From an uncultured Eubacteriales bacterium (GTDB taxonomy: Bacteria > Bacillota > Clostridia > Oscillospirales > CAG-272): 64,000 nucleotides of DNA. The stretch is from positions 45,977 to 109,976 of the forward strand of contig CAKSQF010000006.1 of NCBI GenBank assembly GCA_934486825.1, read 5' to 3'. The notes under the pieces are model-generated. The model worked only from the letters and a program-made list of their open reading frames with translations. It was not told the DNA's origin and ran no database searches. Made by a program: the position numbers and the translations under genes. Shown here piece after piece: positions 49,597 through 59,099 of this stretch. How positions within the stretch are numbered: position 1 is the stretch's first letter; every line of letters begins with the position of its first letter.

Positions 49597-51969
49597 TTGC
49601 GACTTTGTTATTATGAACTGAAAAAGCTGTTGTCGGGCAGGCTGATGCCAATAATTATTGCCGCTCTGCTTCTTGTCAACGGCGTGCTATGTTACATATT
49701 TGTCAAAAGCAGACCCGAACTTAGTTATCTTGACGATCTGAAAGCTGTTGACGAGGTCAACAGAAAGAATCCCGAGCAGATTCGCACGATTTATGAAACG
49801 TACGAAAAAGAATACGAAAAATATGAAAGCGATTTCAATGACTGGATAAGATCGCGCTTCGGTCCGAATGCGGACAGAAGGCAGAAAGAGCCACCGGAAA
49901 AACCGGAGGCTCCCTACACCTTCTCCGATAAGATGGATGATTTTGAGCTTATAAAAAAATATTATGAACATACCGTAAAAAACGAGGATTACAAGGAAGC
50001 AAATAAGTTAAAGCTCAACGATCTTATCCGATCGGTAAAGAATTATCTTGCTAACGGATACAGCAAGAACAGTTTTTCGTACAGATATCAGATACGGATG
50101 ATCGAAAAAACGAAAAACGCGATCGAAAATGTGAAATTATCCGAGAATCTTGTTTACGGCTGGGATCTTTTGTTTTCTTACAGCGGAACCTACCTGTTCA
50201 TGATACTTGCCGCGATTTTCATCGGAGGCAGAATGTTCATGATCGAGAAAGACAGCGGAATGCAGCTTGTTTTGCGCTCGGCGAAAAACGGCAGGGCAAA
50301 AACAGTATCCTGCAAGCTTCTTGCGGCTTTCATTCTCATTCTCGCAATCTCGGTTCTTCTGGTGCTTACAACATTTCTGATAATAGGATTCAGGGTCGGC
50401 TTTTCGTCTCCTTTTTCCGCGATACAGGAAATCGGTGCTTTTGATGCATCGACATATGTCATAAGCACATTTACATGCTTTATTCTTACATTTTTGCTGA
50501 TGCTTGCAGGTGCATATGCAATCTGTGCTGTTACGGGATTTTTCTCGGTCACGGTACGCAACGGTGTTCTGTCGATGATAATTTCGGCGGCATATGTAGG
50601 TATATCGTATGTAATATCAATATTTACACAGAATCAGAATTTTTTCAAGCTTACGAATTTAATAACAGTTTCATCGGCGGAGAAATTATTCGCGGTATGG
50701 ACACCGGTACACTTTTTCGGTCATCCGATAGCGGATACACTGACGATTCCGATCTATTTTGCTTCGCTTACAGTCATTTTCGTCTTGCTTATATACTTCG
50801 TCTGGATCAGGTTCGGCATGGGTGTCGGATCGTCAAAGAAAGGCATAATCAAACGGATATCCGAATTCATACACATGTCGCGGCACAACACAAAAGGTCA
50901 GCTTGTTTATGAAGCAAAGAAGATTTTTCGGGCAAAAGTGGTGACGATAACAATCCTGCTCATTTTTGCAAAGCTTATCTTTTCATTTGTAACCTTTGAC
51001 GGTGAAATATATTATGATGATGAGCTTAAAAAAGCAATCATGGACAGCTATTCGGGACTGTCGCTTGAAGATACGTATGAAGCTGTTACGGAAAAATGCG
51101 ATCACTATACAGAAATATCGACAGAAGCATATGCCAACATGATGGCGATAAAGCGTAAAGACGGGAGTATTACGCAAACCGAATATTCAGCTTACAGGGA
51201 AGAGCTGAACGAGGCAAAAAACGAAATTGATAATTATAAAGATTATCAGAAACAGCTTGCCGCTCTTATCGAAAAACGTGATGAAATCGGTATTTCGGCA
51301 AAACCCGTATTTGAGATCGGCTTCGGCAAGCTCTTTTCACATGATTTTGAGTATGTGCTCGTTATTCTTCTTGTCTTTCTGATGTGCGGGATTTTTGCAA
51401 GAGAATACGAAACCGACTTTATAAAGCTGTTGAGGAGCACGGGAAACGGTCAGAAAAAGGCATTTTGGGCAAAGATCGGGCTTGCATGCATTTTATCTGC
51501 GTTGCTCTCCGTGATTTTTACCGCGGTTGATCTGATATTCGTATTCGCAAGATATGATATGTCATGCACGGCTTCGCCGCTTTTTGTAATAAAGTCATAT
51601 CTGTCGCTTCAGAGTGGAATCACAATAGGAAATTACATATTGCTCGTTGCAATAATCAGAATATTTACCTATATGCTTTTCGGTCTGCTCGTGGCTTCGG
51701 TATCCTGTATTACAAGGTCGGAATGGTTGACGGCTGCCGTATTCGTTACATTGTTTATCCCTTATATGCTGTCACTGCTTGGGATGAAAATAATGTCGAA
51801 TTTTGATTTGTCAACATTATTGTCGGTTGACAGACTCCTGATTCTTTGTCTGAAGTCCGGCGGTTTGACAAAGGCAATTATAATTACTCTGTCATGGGTT
51901 GCGGTTGCGGTAGCTGCGACGATGTATTCATATCGGATATTTTGCAGAAGTGTATACAAAACGAGGTGA
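49597..51969 (+). CDS. Double-length ABC-2-type permease with two extracytoplasmic coiled-coil domains
   Basis: Its 790 residues appear as two homologous halves. Each starts with a cytosolic basic stretch (YYELKKLLSGR; LVYEAKKIFRAK) and one membrane helix, then a charged, largely helical outside region (about 36-195; about 466-585), then about five helices (first half 200-405; second half 585-785). IFIGGRMFMIEKDSGMQLVL and CGIFAREYETDFIKLLRST are matching ABC-2 segments (E-x-E/D-G type). The start is TTG 49597 behind AAAGGTGGTGA. The ATPase gene follows after 5 bases. Substrate unknown; export or extraction of lipid, peptide or lipoprotein is possible. Confidence 0.82.
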   Translation: MRLCYYELKKLLSGRLMPIIIAALLLVNGVLCYIFVKSRPELSYLDDLKAVDEVNRKNPEQIRTIYETYEKEYEKYESDFNDWIRSRFGPNADRRQKEPPEKPEAPYTFSDKMDDFELIKKYYEHTVKNEDYKEANKLKLNDLIRSVKNYLANGYSKNSFSYRYQIRMIEKTKNAIENVKLSENLVYGWDLLFSYSGTYLFMILAAIFIGGRMFMIEKDSGMQLVLRSAKNGRAKTVSCKLLAAFILILAISVLLVLTTFLIIGFRVGFSSPFSAIQEIGAFDASTYVISTFTCFILTFLLMLAGAYAICAVTGFFSVTVRNGVLSMIISAAYVGISYVISIFTQNQNFFKLTNLITVSSAEKLFAVWTPVHFFGHPIADTLTIPIYFASLTVIFVLLIYFVWIRFGMGVGSSKKGIIKRISEFIHMSRHNTKGQLVYEAKKIFRAKVVTITILLIFAKLIFSFVTFDGEIYYDDELKKAIMDSYSGLSLEDTYEAVTEKCDHYTEISTEAYANMMAIKRKDGSITQTEYSAYREELNEAKNEIDNYKDYQKQLAALIEKRDEIGISAKPVFEIGFGKLFSHDFEYVLVILLVFLMCGIFAREYETDFIKLLRSTGNGQKKAFWAKIGLACILSALLSVIFTAVDLIFVFARYDMSCTASPLFVIKSYLSLQSGITIGNYILLVAIIRIFTYMLFGLLVASVSCITRSEWLTAAVFVTLFIPYMLSLLGMKIMSNFDLSTLLSVDRLLILCLKSGGLTKAIIITLSWVAVAVAATMYSYRIFCRSVYKTR

Positions 51970-51974
51970 TATAA

Positions 51975-52841
51975 ATGGTATTGCAGTTTGATAAAGTCGA
52001 TAAATCATACGGAAAAAATCACGCACTTGATTGTTTTTCGGCAACACTCACGCCGGGAATATATGCACTCATGGGTCCGAACGGAGCAGGGAAAACGACC
52101 TTGATGAATATCCTTACCGATAATTTGTCGGCAGACTCCGGCGAAATCAGATACAACGGCGAGGATATACGCAAGCTCGGCAAAAAGTTTCGTGAAAAAT
52201 TGGGATTTATGCCGCAGTTTCCCGGAATGTATCCGAATTACACGGTCGAAGGCTTTTTGTGGTACATTGCTTCACTCAAGGATATAAACAGAGACGATGC
52301 AGAAAAACAGATAAAGGAAGCGCTTGAAACAGTCGAGCTTGCCGATATACCGAAACGCCGCATATCTGAGTTGTCCGGAGGAATGAAGCAGCGGCTTGCA
52401 CTTGCACAGGCACTTATAGGCGATCCGGAAATCGTTATTCTTGATGAGCCGACAGCCGGTCTTGATCCGAAGAGAAGAATATCGGTCAGAAATTACCTTG
52501 CGGGTATTTCGCTTAAGAAAATAATAATTATTGCAACTCACGTTGTAAGCGATATAGAAAATATCGCAAAAGAGGCGATATTCCTTAAAAAGGGTGTGAT
52601 AACCGACTTCGGACCGCCGCATCAGCTTGCGGCTAAAATCAACGGTTGTGTTTGGGAAGTCAAGTGTAACGTTAACGAGCTTGATAGTATGCAAAGCAAA
52701 TTTGATGTTATAAATATATCGCAAAACAATAGTCAGTTGCTTCTGCGCATACTTGCCGACGAGGCTCCGACCGATGGGGCAACCCCTGTCGAACCGACTC
52801 TCGAAGACTATTATCTGAGAGTCTTCGGAGAAAGACATTAA
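51975..52841 (+). CDS. ABC transporter ATP-binding protein
   Basis: This 288-residue protein powers the adjacent permease. Walker A is MGPNGAGKTTLMN (around residue 38), the Q-loop is GFMPQFPGMYPNYTV, the signature is ELSGGMKQRLALAQAL, and Walker B is IVILDEPTAGLDP, followed by the H-loop ATHVVSD. The C-terminal ~75 residues (VWEVKCNVNELDS...LEDYYLRVFGERH) are an accessory domain as in bacitracin- or lantibiotic-type ATPases. It lies 5 bases after the permease and a strong terminator follows, so it ends the unit. Confidence 0.93.
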   Translation: MVLQFDKVDKSYGKNHALDCFSATLTPGIYALMGPNGAGKTTLMNILTDNLSADSGEIRYNGEDIRKLGKKFREKLGFMPQFPGMYPNYTVEGFLWYIASLKDINRDDAEKQIKEALETVELADIPKRRISELSGGMKQRLALAQALIGDPEIVILDEPTAGLDPKRRISVRNYLAGISLKKIIIIATHVVSDIENIAKEAIFLKKGVITDFGPPHQLAAKINGCVWEVKCNVNELDSMQSKFDVINISQNNSQLLLRILADEAPTDGATPVEPTLEDYYLRVFGERH

Positions 52842-52865
52842 ACAATTATTCAAGGTAAATCAGTA

Positions 52866-52909
52866 ATACAAAACAAACCCTTTGTCATAGCAAAGGGTTT
52901 GTTTTGTAT
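52866..52909. terminator. Strong bidirectional terminator
   Basis: A perfect 19-bp stem (ATACAAAACAAACCCTTTG and its complement around TCATAG) lies between the convergent ABC ATPase and rsmB genes. Confidence 0.92.
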
Positions 52910-52918
52910 TCGTAATTT

Positions 52919-54223
52919 TCAGTTGTCTCTTATGATTTTCGCGACAAAAAAACCGTCCGTGTGATAAATATCGGGGAAAAATGTCAGCATACCGCTGTCT
53001 GATGAAATATCTCCGAAAGAAAAGGGCAACAAAGAAAAATCCGGATTGTTATCAACAAATTTTTGTACTACATCTTCATTTTCAGCTTTTCTGAGTGTGC
53101 AGGTTGAGTATACAAGTATTCCGCCCTTTTTCAGATATTTCGAAGATGCGGTGAGTATAGCATACTGAGTATCGTCAATACCGACAATTGATTCTTCCGG
53201 CTTGTATCTGAGGTCGCTTTTTCGTGAAATAACGCCGAGACCGGAGCAGGGAACATCACATATTACTCTGTCCGCTTTTCCGATAAAATCCGTTAGCGGA
53301 ACAGAGGCATCATGTGCAAAGACTTTTACCGACTTTATTCCGAGAATATCTGCCTCATTTCTGACAAGTGAAAGCTTGTTTTCATGCAGATCACATGAGA
53401 TAATTTCCGCATTATCGTCCGAGAGCATAGCTGCCGAAAAAGTCTTTCCGCCGGGTGCACAGCATACATCAACAATAATCTGTTTTTCATGCGGATCGCA
53501 AATTATAGCGGCAAGCTGGGATGCTTCATCCTGAACGAAGCAACTGCCATCGATAAGAGGTGAAAATTCGGACAACGGCAGTGCGGAATTCAATCTGACA
53601 CCAAATGGTGAAAATCTGCATGGCGTAAGACAGTCATATGAATTCAGCAGATCATCTCTTGTGGTTTTCAGTGTATTTACACGGAATGTTATCTGACGTT
53701 TAACCGATAATTCGGCGATCATTTTTTCGGTATGATCCGGATAATCTTTTTTCCATAGCCGACATATCCATTCGGGAACCGAATAGAAAACCGAAAGCCA
53801 CTTTATTTCGTCTTCTTTTTTGTCCGGGTATTCAAGATGCTCTTTGTCGGCGCAGATCTTCCTCAAAATACCGTTTATATACCCTTTTGCACGTGATGCG
53901 TACCGTGATGAAAGTCTGACTGTTTCATTGACTGCCGCGCTGTCCGGAATCTTATCCATGAAAACAATCTGATAAATTCCCATCCTCAGCAGAACAATGA
54001 CCGGGAGATCGAGGCGTGAAAAGGATTTTGAGGAGTAAATTCCGATAAAATAATCAAGCGTGACGGTTCTTTCGATTACACCATAGTACAATGATGTAAA
54101 CAGAGCTTTGTCAATTCCCGTCAGGGAGTACGATTTTACTTTATTATTCAGCTCTATATTCGAAAATTTTTTTTCCTTTTCGGTTAAAATGAGCGATTTG
54201 TACACAAGCTCACGTATGTTCAT
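52919..54223 (-). CDS. rsmB: 16S rRNA m5C967 methyltransferase RsmB
   Basis: The 434-residue protein has a NusB-like N-terminal domain (about 1-135; DKALFTSLYYGVIERTVTLD) and a C-terminal AdoMet methyltransferase. FVQDEASQLAAIICDP, VDVCCAPGGKTFSAAML, VICDVPCSGLGVI and LVYSTCTLRKAENED carry the AdoMet site and the two catalytic cysteines. It methylates C967 of 16S rRNA. Its ATG overlaps the fmt stop by 4 bp. It is the last gene in the yicC-to-rsmB block. Confidence 0.95.
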   Translation of the reverse strand: MNIRELVYKSLILTEKEKKFSNIELNNKVKSYSLTGIDKALFTSLYYGVIERTVTLDYFIGIYSSKSFSRLDLPVIVLLRMGIYQIVFMDKIPDSAAVNETVRLSSRYASRAKGYINGILRKICADKEHLEYPDKKEDEIKWLSVFYSVPEWICRLWKKDYPDHTEKMIAELSVKRQITFRVNTLKTTRDDLLNSYDCLTPCRFSPFGVRLNSALPLSEFSPLIDGSCFVQDEASQLAAIICDPHEKQIIVDVCCAPGGKTFSAAMLSDDNAEIISCDLHENKLSLVRNEADILGIKSVKVFAHDASVPLTDFIGKADRVICDVPCSGLGVISRKSDLRYKPEESIVGIDDTQYAILTASSKYLKKGGILVYSTCTLRKAENEDVVQKFVDNNPDFSLLPFSFGDISSDSGMLTFFPDIYHTDGFFVAKIIRDN

Positions 54224-55155
54224 TGCTGCCCGAGGACCTCACCGACATCAATTTGTCGTCCGTTGATAAAATCAGAAGCAAGCATCGGTCTTTTTCCTTC
54301 GGGAGTAAGCCTTGTAATGCTTATTGCTCCTCTTCCGCATGCAACTGTTATTTTGCCGTTTTTCAGCGACAACACTTTTCCCGGACAATCGTTTGAACCG
54401 CTTCTTTCCGATATTTCCGACGAAATGATCTTTATCATCTTGTTCCGGTTTGTTGTATATGCAAGCGGAACCGGAGACAATCCACGGATCAGATTATGAA
54501 TTTCGAAAGCACTTTTCGAAAAATCAATATAACAGTCGGCTTTTTCGATTTTCTGAGCGTATGTCGCAAATGCGTCATCCTGCTTCTGAGGAATGAGCTG
54601 CCTTTGCTCGACTTTTTTCAATGTGGACACAAGAAGCTCGGCGCCCAGTGTTGAAAGCTTGTCGTGTATTGTTTCAAAATCGTCATTTATGTCGATCGAA
54701 ATTTCCGCTTTTTCAAGCATGTCCCCGGTATCGAGACCTTCAGCCATATACATGGTTGTAACACCCGTTTTCTCTTCGCCGTCGATGATCGCCCTCTGCA
54801 TGGGAGCGGCACCTCTGTATTTCGGCAGGAGTGAGCCGTGAAGATTGATGCATCCGAGACGCGGATAATCAAGCAGATATTTCGGAAGTATCTTCCCGTA
54901 TGCCACAACCGCAATAATATCCGGATTTATTTTCTTCAGATCATCAAGAAAAGCACCGTCCTTCAGTGTTGACGGCTGATAAACCGGGATGTTCAGCTTC
55001 AGGGCAGTATCCTTGATCGGGGAAAAAGCCAAATGACATCCTCTTCCTTTAGGTTTATCCGGCTGTGTGACCGCTCCTACAACTTCAAAATTAATGCAAA
55101 GAGCAGTAAAACTCGGAACCGCAAAGTCGGGTGTCCCCATAAATAAAACACGCAT
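54220..55155 (-). CDS. fmt: Methionyl-tRNA formyltransferase
   Basis: It formylates initiator Met-tRNA. The 311-residue sequence starts MRVLFMGTPDFAVPSF. The catalytic Asn/His region reads GCINLHGSLLPKYRGAAPMQ, and GVTTMYMAEGLDTGDML holds the catalytic Asp. The C-terminal OB-like domain begins near 205. It shares one base with the def stop and overlaps rsmB by 4 bp, so def-fmt-rsmB are coupled. Confidence 0.97.
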   Translation of the reverse strand: MRVLFMGTPDFAVPSFTALCINFEVVGAVTQPDKPKGRGCHLAFSPIKDTALKLNIPVYQPSTLKDGAFLDDLKKINPDIIAVVAYGKILPKYLLDYPRLGCINLHGSLLPKYRGAAPMQRAIIDGEEKTGVTTMYMAEGLDTGDMLEKAEISIDINDDFETIHDKLSTLGAELLVSTLKKVEQRQLIPQKQDDAFATYAQKIEKADCYIDFSKSAFEIHNLIRGLSPVPLAYTTNRNKMIKIISSEISERSGSNDCPGKVLSLKNGKITVACGRGAISITRLTPEGKRPMLASDFINGRQIDVGEVLGQQ

Positions 55156-55634
55156 CAGTCGTCACCTTTCTCAATTTCTTCGTCGGTCAGCATGCGCTCC
55201 GCAATATCGGTATATAATTTTCCGTCAAGGTGATCGATCTCGTGACAAAGCGCTCTTGCAAGCAATCCCGTTCCGGTGACGGTACGTCTGACCCCGTTAC
55301 GGTCTGTTGCTTCAACCGTAACCTTTTCCGGACGGGTGACGATCCCAACTCTGCCGGGGATCGACAGACATCCTTCGCGTCCTGTCTGGACACCTTCTTT
55401 TTGGAGAATCGTCGGGTTTATCAGCTCGTAAACCTCGCCGGGTTCACATTCAATTACTACGATGCGTCGAAGGACTCCTACCTGCGGACCGGCGAGTCCG
55501 ACACCGTTTGCACGTCTCATGGTTTCAAGCATATCATCAAGAAGCGTAAGCGTTCTTGATGTAATACTGTCAACCTCTCTGCATTTTTTTCTGAGCACCG
55601 GATCACGTTCGGTTAAAATTTTTAAATATGCCAT
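55155..55634 (-). CDS. def: Peptide deformylase
   Basis: It removes the formyl group from new proteins. From the ATG at 55634 (MAYLKILTERDPVL) it has 159 residues. An in-frame TTG 33 bases upstream is less likely, as the usual N-terminus begins here with GGGG upstream. Motif 1 is GVGLAGPQVG, motif 2 EGCLSIPG (metal ligand Cys89), motif 3 HEIDHLDG (His131, His135). It lies between priA and fmt in the classical order. Confidence 0.96.
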   Translation of the reverse strand: MAYLKILTERDPVLRKKCREVDSITSRTLTLLDDMLETMRRANGVGLAGPQVGVLRRIVVIECEPGEVYELINPTILQKEGVQTGREGCLSIPGRVGIVTRPEKVTVEATDRNGVRRTVTGTGLLARALCHEIDHLDGKLYTDIAERMLTDEEIEKGDD

Positions 55635-55663
55635 TTCAGAATACCCCGTAATATTTATAATGT

Positions 55664-58123
55664 TCAAACTGTTGAAGGATTTATATCAATAGACAGATTT
55701 ATCTTTTTGCCCGCATTTTTTGTAAAGTCGAACATCAGTGATGCGAGCATTGCCTTTGTTCTTTTATTAAAGCAGCATTTAACGATAAAGCGCATGCGAT
55801 AGGTTTCATTTACCCTGTATACGGGTGCTTCAAACGGTCCGAATATCTGAAGAAAAATATCAGAGTATTCGCTTTTTGCAAGATGCGTGATTTGCTTCGC
55901 AAATATTGCCACAGTATTTGAAAGAATCTTTTCATCGCCCGATGTCAGTGTAATCAGAGCAATATCACAGAACGGAGGGAAAACAAGCGACTTGCGCATT
56001 GCGATTTCATTGTTGTAAAAGTCTTTGTAATTCTGAGCCGCCGCCTCAATCAGAACAGGATTATCCGGTGAATATGTCTGAATGATTGCTTTTCCCGGCT
56101 TTTCGCCTCTTCCCGCTCTTCCGATAACCTGTGTTATAAGCGCAAATGTGCGCTCTCCCGCACGATAGTCGCTTACATAAAGCGAATCATCCGCAGATAA
56201 TACACCGACGAGGGTTACATCGGGAAAATTATGCCCCTTTGTTACCATTTGCGTTCCGATCAGAACATCCGACTCTTTTTTTCTGAAAGAATCGAGTAAG
56301 TTGTCCGACGCAAATTTTGCCGATGCCGTATCGGCATCAAGCCTTGAAATGCGTACATCCGGAAATAAATCACTCAGCTCGCTTTCTGCTTTCTGCGTTC
56401 CGAAGCCCATATAGCTGAAATCATCGGAGCCACATTCGGGACATGATTTCGGAACAGCTTCACGATACCCGCAATAGTGACAGATCAGGTAACCGCGTTC
56501 CGAACCTTTGCTTCCGGTATGATATGTAAGAGAAACACTGCAATGCGGACAGGTAAGAACGTTTCCGCACAGACGACAGGAAAGATAATTATTATATCCC
56601 CTCCTGTTTACAAAAAGTATCGCCTGATCGCCGTTTTCAAATGTGTTTTTCAGTGCATCCTCAAGAACAGTACCGATAGGGGACAACCTGCCTCTGCCGG
56701 CGTCGAGACGCATATCACATATGACAGTTTCCGGTAACTTTGAGTTATTGTATCTTTTGTCAAGCTCAACAAGTGTGTATATTCCGCTGCATGCTTTGTA
56801 GTAGCTTTCGACGGACGGTGTTGCGGAGGCAAGGAGCATAAGCGCTTTGTTGTACGCACACCTGAATCTTGCAATGTCTCGTGCATGATAACGCGGGGTC
56901 TGATCCGATTTATAGGTGTGCTCGTGTTCCTCGTCGATGACTATCATTCCGAGTTTGTTGAACGGAGCGAATACTGCCGAACGCGTTCCTATGCAAATAT
57001 CGATTTCACCGTTTTTTATACGTCTCCACGCATCAAACCGTTCACCTCTGGACAGAGAAGAATGAATAACAACTGTTCTTTGACTGTAAAATGAACTGAA
57101 AAATGATACTGTCTGCGGTGTCAGTGATATTTCGGGGACAAGTACAATTACCTGTTTTCCGGCGGCGATCACTTTGTCGATAAGCGCCTTAATGACCATT
57201 GTTTTTCCGCTTCCGGTAACACCGTGCAGAAGTGCCGCTTTCGGTTCATTTGTTTCGATAAGCTCCGAAAGACGCTCAAACGCTGATCTTTGCAGATCGG
57301 ACAATTCAAAATTGTTTCTTTTTTCTATTTGGTCGATTCGGTACGGATCGGCATTTTTTGCTCTTTTTTCGGAAGAAATATATTTTCTTTCTATAAGACC
57401 GTCAACTGTTGAACGTATTTGTCCGAATTTCTCTTTGAGTAACTCATACGGCGTACTGCCGTTTTCATGAAGAAAACCGATGATTGCCTGTTGCTTCGAT
57501 CCTTTTAACGACGATCTGATCTTTTCATAGTTTTCATCCGAAACGGCAATGTGAATATATTCTTCGTACGCTCCCGTTTTTCCTGCCGAAGTATGTGTTA
57601 CTTTCTCAATATATCCGTACTCGGATAGTCTTGCAAGAATCTTTTCGGTTCCATCACCGTAAGAAGCGATAAGTTTTTCGGCAGATATTTCGCCCTTTTG
57701 CAGAATGTCGCTGTATACAATGAGTGCATTTTTACTTATCCGGATTCGGTCTGCCGACGGAGGACATGCCTTGTAAACCGTCGTAAGCTTTGTCATAGCC
57801 TCGGCGGGAATAACCTGTTTTATTGCATCGGCAACCGAACAAAATGTCTGTTCCTTGACAAAAAGACAAAGCCTGAGTTCCTCTTCCGTCAGAGTGATGT
57901 CGCGGTTTACCGAATCTATCGGTTTTAATTCGGAAATATCCTCTCTTTCCGCAAGAGCAAAAACGACAGCATTCATCCTTTTGTTTGATCCGCCGAACGG
58001 AACGGTTACAAAACTGCCGAGCTTTACCGAATCGGAAAGCTCGGTCGGCAGATAATATTCAAAAAGTCTGTCCGCATAAAAGGGAAGGGAGATAACATGA
58101 ACTCCAACCGTACGGTAAATCAT
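55664..58123 (-). CDS. priA: Primosomal replication restart helicase PriA
   Basis: It restarts stalled forks by loading the replicative helicase. The 819-residue protein has an N-terminal DNA-binding region, then Walker A LLHGVTGSGKTMVI, Walker B IVIDEEHEHTYKSDQTPRYH and ASATPSVESYY. Zinc cysteines lie in CRLCGNVLTCPHCSVSLTYH and CHYCGYREAVPKSCPECGS, followed by the helicase motifs QMVTKGHNFPDVTLVG and QVIGRAGRG. A GGAG site precedes the ATG. coaBC, often found between rpoZ and priA, is absent here. Confidence 0.96.
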   Translation of the reverse strand: MIYRTVGVHVISLPFYADRLFEYYLPTELSDSVKLGSFVTVPFGGSNKRMNAVVFALAEREDISELKPIDSVNRDITLTEEELRLCLFVKEQTFCSVADAIKQVIPAEAMTKLTTVYKACPPSADRIRISKNALIVYSDILQKGEISAEKLIASYGDGTEKILARLSEYGYIEKVTHTSAGKTGAYEEYIHIAVSDENYEKIRSSLKGSKQQAIIGFLHENGSTPYELLKEKFGQIRSTVDGLIERKYISSEKRAKNADPYRIDQIEKRNNFELSDLQRSAFERLSELIETNEPKAALLHGVTGSGKTMVIKALIDKVIAAGKQVIVLVPEISLTPQTVSFFSSFYSQRTVVIHSSLSRGERFDAWRRIKNGEIDICIGTRSAVFAPFNKLGMIVIDEEHEHTYKSDQTPRYHARDIARFRCAYNKALMLLASATPSVESYYKACSGIYTLVELDKRYNNSKLPETVICDMRLDAGRGRLSPIGTVLEDALKNTFENGDQAILFVNRRGYNNYLSCRLCGNVLTCPHCSVSLTYHTGSKGSERGYLICHYCGYREAVPKSCPECGSDDFSYMGFGTQKAESELSDLFPDVRISRLDADTASAKFASDNLLDSFRKKESDVLIGTQMVTKGHNFPDVTLVGVLSADDSLYVSDYRAGERTFALITQVIGRAGRGEKPGKAIIQTYSPDNPVLIEAAAQNYKDFYNNEIAMRKSLVFPPFCDIALITLTSGDEKILSNTVAIFAKQITHLAKSEYSDIFLQIFGPFEAPVYRVNETYRMRFIVKCCFNKRTKAMLASLMFDFTKNAGKKINLSIDINPSTV

Positions 58124-58153
58124 AAGTTATCTCCTTTCTTTTAATACTGAGTT

Positions 58154-58441
58154 TTATTTATCGATCGTTCCGTCGATACCGGGAGCGTTTTCTATTACAA
58201 ATTCGCCTGTATACAAACGATTTATTGCGGATTTTACCGCTTTTTCGTCGCAGAATTCACGATTGATGAGCTGGACTATCGGTTTGTCGGTTTCCTTGTT
58301 CGCAATTAACTTTTCAGCCTCCTCGCGCTCTCTTATATACTCATCCGTAATAAGTCTTGCGCCCTTCGCTGCTGCCTGAACAAGCGTGTAGCGATTGTAT
58401 TTGCCTTTCGATAATTGATCGATTGTCGGTTTGATTATCAT
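58154..58441 (-). CDS. rpoZ: RNA polymerase omega subunit
   Basis: This 95-residue protein begins MIIKPTIDQLSKGKYNRYTL, and VQAAAKGARLITDEYIRERE is the omega signature (KRARQL-like region). It stabilises the beta-prime subunit. The C-terminal ~35 residues, with NREFCDEKAVKSAINRLYTG, are a short extension seen in some Clostridia. GGAGAA precedes the ATG. It lies directly after gmk, as in most Firmicutes. Confidence 0.92.
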   Translation of the reverse strand: MIIKPTIDQLSKGKYNRYTLVQAAAKGARLITDEYIREREEAEKLIANKETDKPIVQLINREFCDEKAVKSAINRLYTGEFVIENAPGIDGTIDK

Positions 58442-58461
58442 TTTCTGTGTTCTCCTTTTGT

Positions 58462-59079
58462 TTATCCGAAAAAGTCGGTCGGTATGGATTGATTTCTTGA
58501 TGTGCGATGTCTTTCGGAGTCAAGTATGTTCAAAACGGTTGTGGCCGCCTTTTCATACATATTGTCCTCATTTATCACAACATAGTCATATTTATCAAAA
58601 AACGAGACCTCTGTTCTTGCACGTTCGAGTCTGTTTTTTATATCATCTTCGGTGTTTGTGTGTCGCCCTCTCAAGCGATTCTCAAGTGTCTTAAAATCAG
58701 GCGGAAGAAGCAAAACAAGGACAGCATCCGGACAAAGCCTGCGGATGTTCATGGCACCCTCAAGTTCGATCTCAAGTATAACCGATATGCCGCTTTCCAG
58801 CATTTTGTTTACATGCTCTCTCGGTGTTCCGTAGTAATTTCCGCAGTAGCGTGTATGCTCAAGCATTTCATCGGATGCAATCATTTCTTCAAATTTCCGG
58901 GAAGAGACAAAACTGTAATGCACCCCGTCGATCTCTCCCGGGCGCGGCGCACGTGTCGTCGCCGATACTGAAAGTCGTATCATGCTGTCTCTTTCAAGAA
59001 TGTTTTTTACAATCGTCCCTTTTCCGCTGCCGGCGGGTCCGGATAAAACAAGCAAAATTCCTTTATTTGAAATGTCCAT
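58462..59079 (-). CDS. gmk: Guanylate kinase
   Basis: It converts GMP to GDP. The P-loop is LVLSGPAGSGKGTIVKNI. SVSATTRAPRPGEIDGVHYSFVS and GNYYGTPREHV form the GMP-binding region, and VILEIELEGAMNIRRLCPDA is the conserved core with ALA-type substitutions. The lid contains RLRGRHTNTEDDIKNRLERA. At 205 residues it is normal. An AGGAGAG site precedes the ATG, and it sits between remA and rpoZ. Confidence 0.96.
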   Translation of the reverse strand: MDISNKGILLVLSGPAGSGKGTIVKNILERDSMIRLSVSATTRAPRPGEIDGVHYSFVSSRKFEEMIASDEMLEHTRYCGNYYGTPREHVNKMLESGISVILEIELEGAMNIRRLCPDAVLVLLLPPDFKTLENRLRGRHTNTEDDIKNRLERARTEVSFFDKYDYVVINEDNMYEKAATTVLNILDSERHRTSRNQSIPTDFFG

Positions 59080-59099
59080 ACTGAAAATATCTCTCCTGT

